A program made the position numbers and the translations under genes. The notes under the pieces are model-generated. The model was not told the origin of the DNA and did not search any database. It was given only the letters and a program-made list of their open reading frames with translations. Shown here one piece after another: positions 46,313 to 56,600 of a stretch of DNA of 64,000 bases (position 1 is the first letter of the stretch; each line of letters opens with the position of its first letter). Origin of the DNA: Ruminococcus flavefaciens (GTDB taxonomy: Bacteria > Bacteroidota > Bacteroidia > Bacteroidales > P3); NCBI GenBank assembly GCA_023667315.1, contig JAMPAI010000001.1:242820-306819 (forward strand), written 5' to 3'.

Positions 46313-49300
46313 ATGAAAGCAAAAGCGCTTTTCCACGGGGCAGGTCTGTTCCTGGCCTTGTTTTTCTTCTCCTTTGTCTTTACGGCAAGGGCGGAGAATC
46401 TTTCCAAGGGAGAGATGATCGATTCGCTCGGGTCGTTTGAAGCCAATGGTTTTCCTCCTGTCGAGTGGAGGTTGGTTAATCAGGGAGGGGCTTCCCAATG
46501 GATGAGGTCTTATTCGGATGGAGCACCGGAAGGCAAGGGGGTACCTGCTATATGCTATAGTAATGTAAACAACGACACCTGGCTTATCACTCCCCAGTTA
46601 TTGCCTACCGACGAAAATCACGAGCTTACCTTCTATATTAAGGCGGATAATGATACGGTGGATCAAACCGTATTTAATGTGCTGCTTTCCGAAAGCACGT
46701 CGGACTTGGCCGATTTCAAAACCGATCTCTTGGAAATCAGGAACGAAAGCAAAGGCAGCGGGTTTACCGCCGTTTGGCAAAAGCAAACGGTGGATTTAAG
46801 CGCCTATAATGGAAAAGCGGTCTTTCTGGCATTCCGTTTGCAGAAAAACGACCTTACCCAGATATACCTGGATGAGGTGGCCGGTATTCCCTTGGCGCGT
46901 TTCGATAACGATATCAATCTGAAATCTATTTTTTTGAACCCTGATTATGTTGTTTTTGCGGGAGATAGAAGAGTGGTAAATGTGTTGGCGGAGAACCGGG
47001 GTAAGGCAGAGTCCGAAGTAACCGGCACATTGACGGTGAACATTGATGGCGCTGAGGGGACAAGTCCGATTATTGCGAAAAAAATGATAGCCGCAGGCGC
47101 CGTCGATACGCTGCAATTTTCTTATACGTTTGCCGAAGTCGGTGAATATGAATTGAAAGTGGATGTCCCCGCCGATGACAATACGATTAATGACAATGTC
47201 TTATTGCAAGTGGAAGTACATCCGGTCAATACCTTGGTGGAGGACTTTCATGTGGGCAAGGTGCGTCCTCCGAAAGACTGGGAAATCCACACCACTGCGG
47301 ATTTATCTGGAACGTCCGGATGGTGGAATACTTCGGAAGGCGCCACTTCTTCCAAGGGATGTGTGAATTGGAGCGGTGTATATTCGCTTGTCAATGGCCA
47401 GGCGGCTGTGCGGGCGTTGATTACCCCGCAATTGCGCGTTCAAGACGGTGACGCCCTTTCTTTCTTCGCCAAATTGTCCGGGTTGAGTTGGCTTGGAACC
47501 AAGCCTGCCGAGGCAATGGAAATGTATGTTCTTGTATCGCAGGCCACATCTGGAATGGAGGATTTTACCGATACGGTTGCCGTTTGGGGCATACGTGGCG
47601 AGAATGCCATGGCGGAAAGTTGGAAAGAGTATAGTCTTGACCTTTCCAAGTACAAAGACAAGGATATTTTCGTGGCTTTCGCCATGGTGGATAGTTATGG
47701 TTTAGGCGTAGCCGTATATCTGGATGAAGTGGGAGGCGATATAGCCTTGAGTTCCTTTAACAAGGATGCCCGTGTCGTGATGGCGCAAATGGATAATCCT
47801 TTGCGGTATTGGTACGCCGGAGAGCAGATTACGGTACGCGCGCGGGTGGAAAACCATGGTACGGGAAGCATCGACAATCTGAAAGTTTCCCTGTATGCCA
47901 ATGGTAAGGAAGAACTTTCTGAAACGGTCGCGGCCTTGGCGCCCGGGCGGTTGTCTGATACGCTTGAATTCAATTATACGATACCAGCCGCCGGCCTTTA
48001 CGCTTTTGAGGTTCGTGTTCCCGAAGATGAAAACAATATCAATAATGCCGCCGGTTTTTCCTTGCAGGCGTATCCGGCCGGTTATTTCATCGAAGGTTTT
48101 GAGGAAGTTAATTTCAGCACCTTTCCTCCGAAATACTGGTCTTGCGAAAAAACTTCCTATGGAAGTTATGGTTGGTCTGTCTCGAATTATGTTGGCAACA
48201 CATCTTGCTATAGAGGGAGCGCGCATGTTTCTTCCCAAGTCGGCTATAATAAGTTGATTACACCTCTTTTGCACCTGACGGCCACCGATTCCTTGTGTTT
48301 TTATGCCTCGACGACTTGGGAGGAGTCCGAATACGCCGTTCTCACTTCTCTAAATGCCAAGGACTGGGATACCTTGGCCAAGGCGACCATACTTAAGGGC
48401 GGTTATACCTTGCAGAAGTTTTTCTTTACAGACCAAAACGATAGCTTTTTCGGTAATCGCCATGTGGCCCTCGTCTCGCTGAAAAATACGATGAATGTGG
48501 ACGAAATATATGGTCCTATGCTGGCCGACAGGGCAGACCAGTTTACTTTGGTAAACGCTTGGGTGGACGGTTTTGCAGTGGCAGGCGAAAAGGCTGTGAT
48601 AAAGGCTGTGATCTATAACGACGGAACTCAAGCGCAATCCAAAACCCTGTCCTTCTATGCAGGTGGAGAACAGGTGGCGACGGCTCCAAGTAAAAATGTG
48701 GCGGTAGGAGCCTATGATACCGTTTCCTTCTCCTGCACTTTCGGAGAAGCCGTTTCCAATCTGGCGTTTAAGGTGGAACTGCCCGAAGATGCTTCCGTTT
48801 TCGATAACTCCTTTGAGTTTGCTGCCCATATCTACGAACCTGGTTTGTGGCGATTTGCCGAAGGATTCGAAAATACGGAACATCCTTATTGGGCAAGCAT
48901 TTATTCAGCATACTCCAATCCATGGCAGGCCAAGCCGAGTTATAATTCGGTAGAACCCGCTTCGGGCGAAAACTATCTGTATTATTCCTTTGGTGCAGCA
49001 AAACCGGAATACTTTGTTTCGCCCCTGTTGGATTTGCGCTACGATACATACGAAGTAAGCATGGATATTTACCGTGCTACAGACAATCCAACCCGTCCCG
49101 ACCGCGTGGAATTGGCTTTCGGTGCCAATCCTGTTTGGGAAAACGTGGTGTTTATCGACAGCGTGAGCCGTCTCACCACCGGTCATCCCCAGGTGGAGGC
49201 TGAGGGCTGGAACCGTGTGCGCTTTACGGTGGACCTCAGGGAACTTGCCCAAGGATTCTTTATAATGCGTTCCGTGGCGCATGTTAACGAATACAATAGT

Positions 49301-50890
49301 ACATCCTATGCCTATATGCGCTTCGACAACCTTTCCATACGTCCCATAGCGGAAACGGATGCCGAAATTGTTTCCGTGCTGGTTTCCGACACCATCTTCG
49401 GCAACCAGACAGTAAAGACCGCCGTTTCGGCCGTGTTGACCAACAGCGGCACCGAAGCCCTTACCGCCGCTACCATTAAATACGGCGTGGATGGCACCGA
49501 ATCGGGTTCGATAAGCTGGAACGGAAATCTGGCTCCCGGCAAAGACACCCTGATTACTGTAACCGAAGCCTTGACCGCCACGTATAAAGAAGCCATGGAA
49601 ATCTATGTGGAAACAGACGCCACCGGCGACGGCATAGAACTCAACAACCGCGTTACCAAGCGCGTAAGGGTAAAGAAAGCCTATACGCTGCCTTTCGTGG
49701 CCGGTTTCGAAGGCGAAGACTGGAGCAGAGACTGGAGCAACTTTACCTATTCCAACGATGTGGCTCAATCCTGGTTCCGCGACACCACGGGCGAATACAT
49801 TACCGCGCCCTTCGGCAAGGCCTGCGCCAATTCGGCGTCCTTGGACGATGAAAAGGGAGCGGTGAATCCCGACAACTGGCTGGTCACACCCGGTCTGCTG
49901 CTCAACTACGCCAAGGCATACCTTTCGTTCTACGTGCAGGCCGCCGATGCGGAACACTTCGCCGAAAAGTTCCAGGTGTTGGTTTCCACCAATTCCAATA
50001 CCGACAGCCTGTTCTTTACGCCCATCCACACCGAGACCTTGGAAAACAACGAACTGAAGCACATTACCCTGGAATTGAACGGCTACCGCAACGAAGTGGT
50101 GCATATCGCTTTCCGTCATTTCGACTGCACCGACCAGTACCGCTTGCTTCTGGACAGCGTGTATGTGTATGAACCGCAGGGTTATATGGTGAATGTTTCG
50201 GTTTCGCCCGAAGGCGCCGGCACCGTGCAGGGCATGGGCGGCTATATGGCGGGCGAAGACGTGGCACTGACCGCCACGGCCAACACCGGCTACCGCTTTA
50301 CGGGCTGGTATAAGGACGACGCGGCCTTGAGCGCCGAAAATCCCTACCGCTTTGAATGCACCGAAAACATCTCGATCGAAGCCCGTTTCGAGGCCATAAC
50401 GTTCGCCATTACGCTCAGCGCGGGCGAAGGCGGTTCGGTAACTCCCTCCGGCACCGTTGACGTAAGGCAGGGCGACAGCCTGCAGGTGGCCGTTACCGCC
50501 GGCGAAGGCTACGAGATCGAAGACGTGAAGGTGGACGGCGCCTCGGTGGGTGCGGTAAGCGGCTACACCTTCAGGGAAGTCTCCGCCACCCATACACTGG
50601 CGGCCACCTTCAAGAAAAAAGATGTGGCCAACGAAGGCGTTGAAGTGCAGGTGCTGCATGTGGCGCCCAATCCGTTTACGAACGAACTGCGTATCGAGTC
50701 CTCCATGCCCGTCAAGTATGTGCAGATGGTGGATATGCAAGGTCGCACGGTGGCCAGGAAACAGGCGGGCGGCAGCAGGCAGGTGGTGCTGAACCTGAAT
50801 CTGAATCTGAACGACGGCCTGTATATCGTCTTGGTGGAGACCGCCGATGGACATCGGTTGATGCAGCGTGTGGTAAAAACCCGTAAATAG
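46313..50890 (+). CDS. T9SS-sorted multidomain adhesin (choice-of-anchor J repeats)
   Basis: A 1525-residue surface or secreted protein. A signal peptide (MKAKALFHGAGLFLALFFFS...ARA) is followed by about five choice-of-anchor J/cleaved-adhesin-like modules. Each has an F-E/F-x-x-G-F-x-P start and WLITPQL- or LDEV-type motifs (for example DTWLITPQLLPTDENHELTFYI, IYLDEVAG). CARDB-like beta domains alternate with them (NVLAENRGKAESEVTGTLTV). Two InlB-B-like repeats (about 1290-1440; YRFTGWYKDDAAL) precede the type A T9SS sorting domain (VAPNPFTNELRIESSMPVKY, DGLYIVLVE). First gene of the operon with the protease and giant adhesin. Confidence 0.88.
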   Translation: MKAKALFHGAGLFLALFFFSFVFTARAENLSKGEMIDSLGSFEANGFPPVEWRLVNQGGASQWMRSYSDGAPEGKGVPAICYSNVNNDTWLITPQLLPTDENHELTFYIKADNDTVDQTVFNVLLSESTSDLADFKTDLLEIRNESKGSGFTAVWQKQTVDLSAYNGKAVFLAFRLQKNDLTQIYLDEVAGIPLARFDNDINLKSIFLNPDYVVFAGDRRVVNVLAENRGKAESEVTGTLTVNIDGAEGTSPIIAKKMIAAGAVDTLQFSYTFAEVGEYELKVDVPADDNTINDNVLLQVEVHPVNTLVEDFHVGKVRPPKDWEIHTTADLSGTSGWWNTSEGATSSKGCVNWSGVYSLVNGQAAVRALITPQLRVQDGDALSFFAKLSGLSWLGTKPAEAMEMYVLVSQATSGMEDFTDTVAVWGIRGENAMAESWKEYSLDLSKYKDKDIFVAFAMVDSYGLGVAVYLDEVGGDIALSSFNKDARVVMAQMDNPLRYWYAGEQITVRARVENHGTGSIDNLKVSLYANGKEELSETVAALAPGRLSDTLEFNYTIPAAGLYAFEVRVPEDENNINNAAGFSLQAYPAGYFIEGFEEVNFSTFPPKYWSCEKTSYGSYGWSVSNYVGNTSCYRGSAHVSSQVGYNKLITPLLHLTATDSLCFYASTTWEESEYAVLTSLNAKDWDTLAKATILKGGYTLQKFFFTDQNDSFFGNRHVALVSLKNTMNVDEIYGPMLADRADQFTLVNAWVDGFAVAGEKAVIKAVIYNDGTQAQSKTLSFYAGGEQVATAPSKNVAVGAYDTVSFSCTFGEAVSNLAFKVELPEDASVFDNSFEFAAHIYEPGLWRFAEGFENTEHPYWASIYSAYSNPWQAKPSYNSVEPASGENYLYYSFGAAKPEYFVSPLLDLRYDTYEVSMDIYRATDNPTRPDRVELAFGANPVWENVVFIDSVSRLTTGHPQVEAEGWNRVRFTVDLRELAQGFFIMRSVAHVNEYNSTSYAYMRFDNLSIRPIAETDAEIVSVLVSDTIFGNQTVKTAVSAVLTNSGTEALTAATIKYGVDGTESGSISWNGNLAPGKDTLITVTEALTATYKEAMEIYVETDATGDGIELNNRVTKRVRVKKAYTLPFVAGFEGEDWSRDWSNFTYSNDVAQSWFRDTTGEYITAPFGKACANSASLDDEKGAVNPDNWLVTPGLLLNYAKAYLSFYVQAADAEHFAEKFQVLVSTNSNTDSLFFTPIHTETLENNELKHITLELNGYRNEVVHIAFRHFDCTDQYRLLLDSVYVYEPQGYMVNVSVSPEGAGTVQGMGGYMAGEDVALTATANTGYRFTGWYKDDAALSAENPYRFECTENISIEARFEAITFAITLSAGEGGSVTPSGTVDVRQGDSLQVAVTAGEGYEIEDVKVDGASVGAVSGYTFREVSATHTLAATFKKKDVANEGVEVQVLHVAPNPFTNELRIESSMPVKYVQMVDMQGRTVARKQAGGSRQVVLNLNLNLNDGLYIVLVETADGHRLMQRVVKTRK

Positions 50891-50899
50891 ACAGGAACC

Positions 50900-53677
50900 A
50901 TGATAAGGAAAATCCTTGCAAGCCTTTTGTTCGGATTGGCGGCGTTTCCCCTGGCGGCACAGGTGTCGTTCGGGGGAACGCCTCCCTCCTTCGCTTTCGG
51001 GGAGGCGAAATCCGCGCCGGGAGTGCAGGTGGTGGAACACAATCTGGACGTACAGGCGATGATGGAAGAGGAAAAGATCGCTTCCACGCTCGGCATGGCG
51101 CCCAAAGTGGCGGTGAACGTGCCGGTGAACTACAGTCCGCAGAACGCCGGGCAATGGGAATCGTTACCCGACGGAACCTTGGTCTGGCGGCTGCACATGC
51201 AGTTGCCGGGTGCCTTGGCCATTATCGTTTCTTACGGCGATTTCCTGTTGCCGCAGGGCAGCAGCCTTTACCTATACACCCCGCGCCGCACGCGGGTGTT
51301 GGGGGCATATACAGAGCGCACTCACCCGCAGGGCGGTCCGTTCAGTACCGAAATGCTGCCGGGCGATGCCGTGGTGCTGGAATACGTGGCGCCTCAAGGC
51401 TCCACCGAGGCGGATATTCCGCAGCTTCTGCAGCGACTGCGCCTGCAGATAGACGGCCTGGGCTATTGTTTCAATCAGGTGAGCGTGCGTCATCGCCAGG
51501 GCGTGCAGGCCGGCGGTGCCAAGTTCGGTGAGTCGGAATGGTGCACGATCAACATCAACTGCAGCGAGGGCAACAACTGGCAGGAGACCAAGAAGTCGGT
51601 GGCCCAGATGCTGATGTATGTGGATTGGAGTTGGTATCTGTGTACCGGAACCCTGGTGAACAATACGGCGCAGAACCTCCGTCCGTTCATCATCAGCGCG
51701 CAGCACTGCCTTTCGGGAGGGGATCCTGAAACCATCGATTTCTCCAAATGGCAGTTCACTTTCCATTACGAGGCGCCCGGTTGCGAGGATGCCGAACCTT
51801 TGAACGCCAGGACGGCGGTGGGCTGCGTGTATCGCGCATCCACTCCCCAGAAGGGCGGATCGGACGGGCTGCTGCTCGAGCTTACGCAGCGTATTCCCGA
51901 AGAATGGAACGTGCTGTATGCAGGTTGGGACAGGCGCGACCTGATTCCCGCCGATTCCACGGCGATAGGCATCCACCATCCGGCGGGCGACATCAAGAAA
52001 ATCTCGCATCTGGGTCACCTGAAGGCTTCGAAATGGCCCATGTATCAGAGCGAAGGTGCCGAAAATGCCCATTTCGAGGTAAAATACATGCGTACTGAGC
52101 ACGGACGTTCGGTAACCGAGGGCGGTTCTTCGGGATCGGGCATTTTCAATGCCGAGCACCGGCTTATCGCCACGCTTACGGGCGGCAACACCTCTTGCAA
52201 CGACACCACGGGTGTGGGGTTTTACGGTAGGTTCTGGTATCATTGGAACCAATACCGTACCGACACCACCGCCGATTCCGTTACGCAGATAGGGTATTGG
52301 CTGGATCCGCTCAACACGGGCGCGCAGACATTGGACGCGATTTACATCGACCCCAACGCGCCGCGCATCGACCTGAGCCGCAAGGCGCTTGAAGTGTTCC
52401 GCACCGAAGACTACAACCGGCCTTCGGCCGCCGACACCTTCGCCATAAGGACCGCCAACCTTATCGCTCCGGTAAAGGTCTGGACGGTCGAGCCTTTCGA
52501 GGTTTCCGTCAACGGTGGCGATTTTGACGTGGAAAGCCGTCGCGACGGCAGCGGCCTGGTGTATGTGCGCTACAATCCTAAGGGCATACGTCGCGACTCG
52601 GCCTACATTTACCTTACCTCCGACGGTTGCGACACCATGTGCGTGCAGGTAACGGGAAACTCCTGTGTGCAGCTTTCTCTGGAACCGGAACTCCTGCCCC
52701 ATGCCTATGCGGAAAGCCCGTACAGTCTGCAACTGCAGGCTTCAGGCACCGATGCCGCCTATACCTACGAGGTGGTGGCAGGCTGCCTGCCGCAGGGCAT
52801 AAGTCTTGACACCAACGGGCTGTTGGCTGGAACGCCGCAGGAATTCGGCCTTTTCCGCTTTACCGTGCGTGTTTCCGAGCCTTATCTCTGCGACGAATAC
52901 TTTGAACGCAGCCTTTACGTGGTGTGCGATGTGGTGGAGGAGTTTCCATGGAGCGAGGGTTTCGAGGGCGGACAGATCCCTTCCTGCTGGACGCAGGAAT
53001 ATGTAAAGGACAGTGTGGACTGGCAGTTCATGGGCGGGGTGGGCAATCCCGAAGCGCCGGTGACGGCCGCCGCCCAAGGTTCGTATAACGCCATGTTCCG
53101 TGCCGAGAGTTACGACGGTTTCTCCACCAGGCTTATCTCGCCCCAACTGGATTTGAGCAGGCTGAAGAATCCGGCGCTCTCGTTCAGTTACGCCCAGCCG
53201 GCTTGGATTACCGACCAGGACAACCTGAACGTATATGCCAAGAATTCGGCTACGGCCGATTGGCGGCTTCTGGCGGCGTTTCAAGGAAACATAGACCGCT
53301 GGCGCGACACCTTGATCGCCTTGCCTGAACCGGGTGCCGAATATTTCGTGGCCTTCGAGGGCGTGGCGCATTTCGGCTACGGCGTAACGGTGGATAACGT
53401 GCGCGTGGCCGAAAGCAATGTGGCGAACGAAACCGACACGGAGGTTCAAGGCCGTTTCCGTTGCAACAATCCCGTGGAGGATATGCTGTATATCGAGATA
53501 GCAGGTGAACCGGCGCAGCGTCTAAGCGTCTGCGACCTTTTGGGCAGGGTGGTGCTTCAACGGGAAAATCCCGTTTCGGGGCAGACCGTCAGCCTGAAGG
53601 AACTGCCGGCAGGAACCTATATCGTTCTGCTGCAAGGCAGGAATTATCAAGAAACTAAGAAAGTAATCAAAAAATAA
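50900..53677 (+). CDS. Lysyl-endopeptidase-like serine protease with T9SS domain
   Basis: A 925-residue secreted protease. Signal peptide MIRKILASLLFGLAAFPLAAQ and a propeptide-like region precede a trypsin-fold domain of the Achromobacter lysyl endopeptidase type. The catalytic triad is visible as H269 (IISAQHCL), D322 (GGSDGLLLEL) and S411 (EGGSSGSGIF). A putative Ig domain (LPQGISLDTNGLLAGTPQEFGLFRF), a cleaved-adhesin module (FPWSEGFEGGQIPSCWTQEY) and a type A sorting domain (GRFRCNNPVEDMLYIEI, PAGTYIVLLQG) follow. It begins 9 bp after the adhesin gene. Lys-specificity is inferred from family resemblance, not shown. Confidence 0.88.
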   Translation: MIRKILASLLFGLAAFPLAAQVSFGGTPPSFAFGEAKSAPGVQVVEHNLDVQAMMEEEKIASTLGMAPKVAVNVPVNYSPQNAGQWESLPDGTLVWRLHMQLPGALAIIVSYGDFLLPQGSSLYLYTPRRTRVLGAYTERTHPQGGPFSTEMLPGDAVVLEYVAPQGSTEADIPQLLQRLRLQIDGLGYCFNQVSVRHRQGVQAGGAKFGESEWCTININCSEGNNWQETKKSVAQMLMYVDWSWYLCTGTLVNNTAQNLRPFIISAQHCLSGGDPETIDFSKWQFTFHYEAPGCEDAEPLNARTAVGCVYRASTPQKGGSDGLLLELTQRIPEEWNVLYAGWDRRDLIPADSTAIGIHHPAGDIKKISHLGHLKASKWPMYQSEGAENAHFEVKYMRTEHGRSVTEGGSSGSGIFNAEHRLIATLTGGNTSCNDTTGVGFYGRFWYHWNQYRTDTTADSVTQIGYWLDPLNTGAQTLDAIYIDPNAPRIDLSRKALEVFRTEDYNRPSAADTFAIRTANLIAPVKVWTVEPFEVSVNGGDFDVESRRDGSGLVYVRYNPKGIRRDSAYIYLTSDGCDTMCVQVTGNSCVQLSLEPELLPHAYAESPYSLQLQASGTDAAYTYEVVAGCLPQGISLDTNGLLAGTPQEFGLFRFTVRVSEPYLCDEYFERSLYVVCDVVEEFPWSEGFEGGQIPSCWTQEYVKDSVDWQFMGGVGNPEAPVTAAAQGSYNAMFRAESYDGFSTRLISPQLDLSRLKNPALSFSYAQPAWITDQDNLNVYAKNSATADWRLLAAFQGNIDRWRDTLIALPEPGAEYFVAFEGVAHFGYGVTVDNVRVAESNVANETDTEVQGRFRCNNPVEDMLYIEIAGEPAQRLSVCDLLGRVVLQRENPVSGQTVSLKELPAGTYIVLLQGRNYQETKKVIKK

Positions 53678-53683
53678 GGACTG

Positions 53684-56600
53684 ATGAAAAAATTGGCAAA
53701 ATTTATGATTATGCTCGTGTTGGCGGGCATATTCGCGTGCCGGGCGGCGTTCGCTTCTCCGCAAGAGGGAATGCAGAAACTGCCTGTCGTAAAAACCGAT
53801 ACGGTGTTTTACGAAGACTTCGGAGGAGCCAGGGAGGAACCCTCGCAAGATTGGCTGCTTATAGACGCCAACAAAGACGGGGTTACCTGGAGGGTGATTA
53901 TCAGCGGGATGACACCCGGTTATGGGTACGATCTGGGTTATGGCAGAAGTACACAGAAAGCCGACGATTATGCCGTTTCCCCGCTTTTCGACCTGAAGGC
54001 CGACCGTTCTTACCGGCTTTCGTATTTCGCCAACAACGGTCTGGACGAAGGCGATGTGGAAATGTGGTTGGGTACAGACCGCACGGTGGAAGGCATGACC
54101 AAGCGTCTGGACAGCATCCATGTGTATAATCTTCAGAACGGACATCAAAAATCGGTGGTGTTTACCGTGCCTGCTGACGGCAAATACTGCATAGGCGTGC
54201 GGGCGGTTTCCCCAGCCTGTGAAAAAGGCGGATTGTATGTGGACAATATCGCCCTTACGCAGGAACTGATGAACGCCGCACCGCAGCCTGTGTCGGATCT
54301 GGTGCAAGTGCCGGGCAACAACGGCACGGGCATGTCGCTCAAATGGAAGAATCCCACGCGGACGCAGGATGGAAGTGCATTGAGCGGCAACCTTACCGCC
54401 ATCGAGATCTACAGGAACTACGGCAGCACGGCGCAGGCATACAACCTTTCGCTGGCTCCCGGCGCCGAGGTTACCTGGGTCGATCCGAATCCCCAGGCGG
54501 GCAAGGTAACCTATCACGTGTATGCGGTAAACGCAGGCGGCAGGAGTTATGCGCAAACGCTCACCACCTTTGTGGGCGAAGACCTGCCCTCCGCGCCCCT
54601 CAATGTGCGCGCCACGCTTAGCGGCAGCAACGTTACCGTAAGTTGGGATGAACCGGGCGAATTCGGACAGGAGGGCGGCTGGTACGACAAGGGCAACCTT
54701 ACCTACACGGTGATCCGCAAGCCGGATTTCAAGGTGGTGATGTCTTCCTCCCCGGACAAGACCTGCACCGATGCCGTTACCGACCTCGATTATTACTATT
54801 ACGAGGTAAGCGCCCAAAACGCGAAAGGATCCGGAGAACCGGCCCTGTCGCAGGGAATCAGGGTGGGATCTTCCGCCGCACTGCCTTTTCACGAAGACTT
54901 TGAAGACGAAGAAGCCTTCAGAAGCCTTTGGACGATATTGGACGTGAAGAACGACAAGGCCACATGGGATCTGGATCCTGCGCGTGGCAACCTGTTGCCC
55001 GGCGCCGCGCAATACAACTGGATGTTGGCAAGGGTGGGATGGGAATTCCCGAGGCCGCCGGCCGACGACTGGCTGTTCTCGCCGCTCATGAAATTCGAGA
55101 AGGGAAAGAACTACCGTCTGCGATATTCGCTCAAGGGAACTCCGTTTAGTGAAATCCATTTGCGCATCTCGTTGGGAAAGACCGCCAATCCCGCGGCGAT
55201 GACCACGCTTATCGAAAACGTATCCGCTTATGGCAGCGGCGGTTTCGAAGACCGCAGCAAGGAATTCACGGCACCCGAAAGCGGCAGTTTCTGTCTTGGC
55301 TTCTACTATTTTCAAGACGACGGCTACATCTGGATAGACGATGTATGGGTGGAAGAGATCGCGGAAAAGGATCTGGCGGCAGTCAGTCTTAAAGGTTCGA
55401 ATGCCCCCAAGGCGGGCGAGGCGAATGCCTATACGTTTACCATAGAAAACAAGGGAACCTCCGCCGCACGCAACTATAAGGCGCGTCTGTTGGATCAGGC
55501 CGGCAATGTCCTGGCCGAATCCGCCGAGCAGACAAGACCTCTTTCGTCAGGCAGGACATCCGATATCAGCCTTTCGTGGACACCTCAAAACACGAACGTC
55601 ACCGCGCTCCGTGCCGAAGTGGTGTGGGATGAAGACGCGGTTTTCGGAAACAATATCAGCACCGAAATCAAGCTCAGGATACAGGGAGACGGGTTTAAGG
55701 CCGTCTTGGTGGGAACCGGCGACGTAAGGTCGTATTCCGTGCCTTGGTACACTTTCGACCAAGGTCTGGGACAGACCGTATATCCCAACAGCCTGATGGA
55801 AGGCGTTATGGGTAAACTCTACGGGCTTTCCTATCAGGTGATGGTGACGCCGGACGACGGCAAGCCGATAAAAGACCAGCATTTCCGCGTCTGGGTGGGC
55901 GAGACCGACCGTTACGACATGAGTGCGGGTTGGTTCGGCCCCGATGAGCTTACCTGCGTGTTGGATACCGTGATGGATATCGAGCCGGGCAATTACGAAT
56001 GGTATGTGCCGTTTCAACGGGCGTTCGACTACAAAGGCGGAAACATCGTGGTGGGTTTCGAAGGGCTCAACACTTTCAGCTATCTGGCAAACGGCATGAA
56101 TTTTTCGTGTACGGAAACCAATTGGAACGCCGTGCACCGTTCTTCCTACGGCAATAACAAATTGATGCACATGGACAACTTAGACAACCTGTACGGCAAG
56201 TTCTTCAGCCTGCGTCCCAACACCACATTCTATTTCGATATCGACAATATGGGAGCCTTGCAGGGCAAGGTGTCCGATAAAGACGGCAAGGCCTTGGCGA
56301 ACGCGCGGGTAAGCGTTGACGGCATCAATCTTGTAAAGCGTACCGGAAACGACGGTACTTACACTTATCCTTATCTGCCTGCCGGTAGCCGGAACGTAAG
56401 ATTCACCTTGGTGGGTTACGAAGATGTGGAACGTACTGCCGCGATTGCAGACAAACAGACCGCCACGCTGGATATCACGATGCAGAACCGCCCCGAGGTA
56501 AAGGTGAGCGGCGTTATCGTGGGCAGCGATGATCCGCACAGGGGTCTGCCCTTGGCCACCCTTACACTGGCCGGCCCCAGCGATTATACGGTTACCACCG

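Noticed and set aside
48905..51154. Long antisense open frame (749 codons) opposite the adhesin and protease genes
   Set aside because: It lies over two genes with clear domains and sorting signals; it has no recognisable motif and is a by-product of codon bias.
53522..55315. Antisense open frame of 597 codons opposite the giant adhesin
   Set aside because: Shadow of a strongly supported coding region; composition His/Val/Gly-rich with no domain signature.
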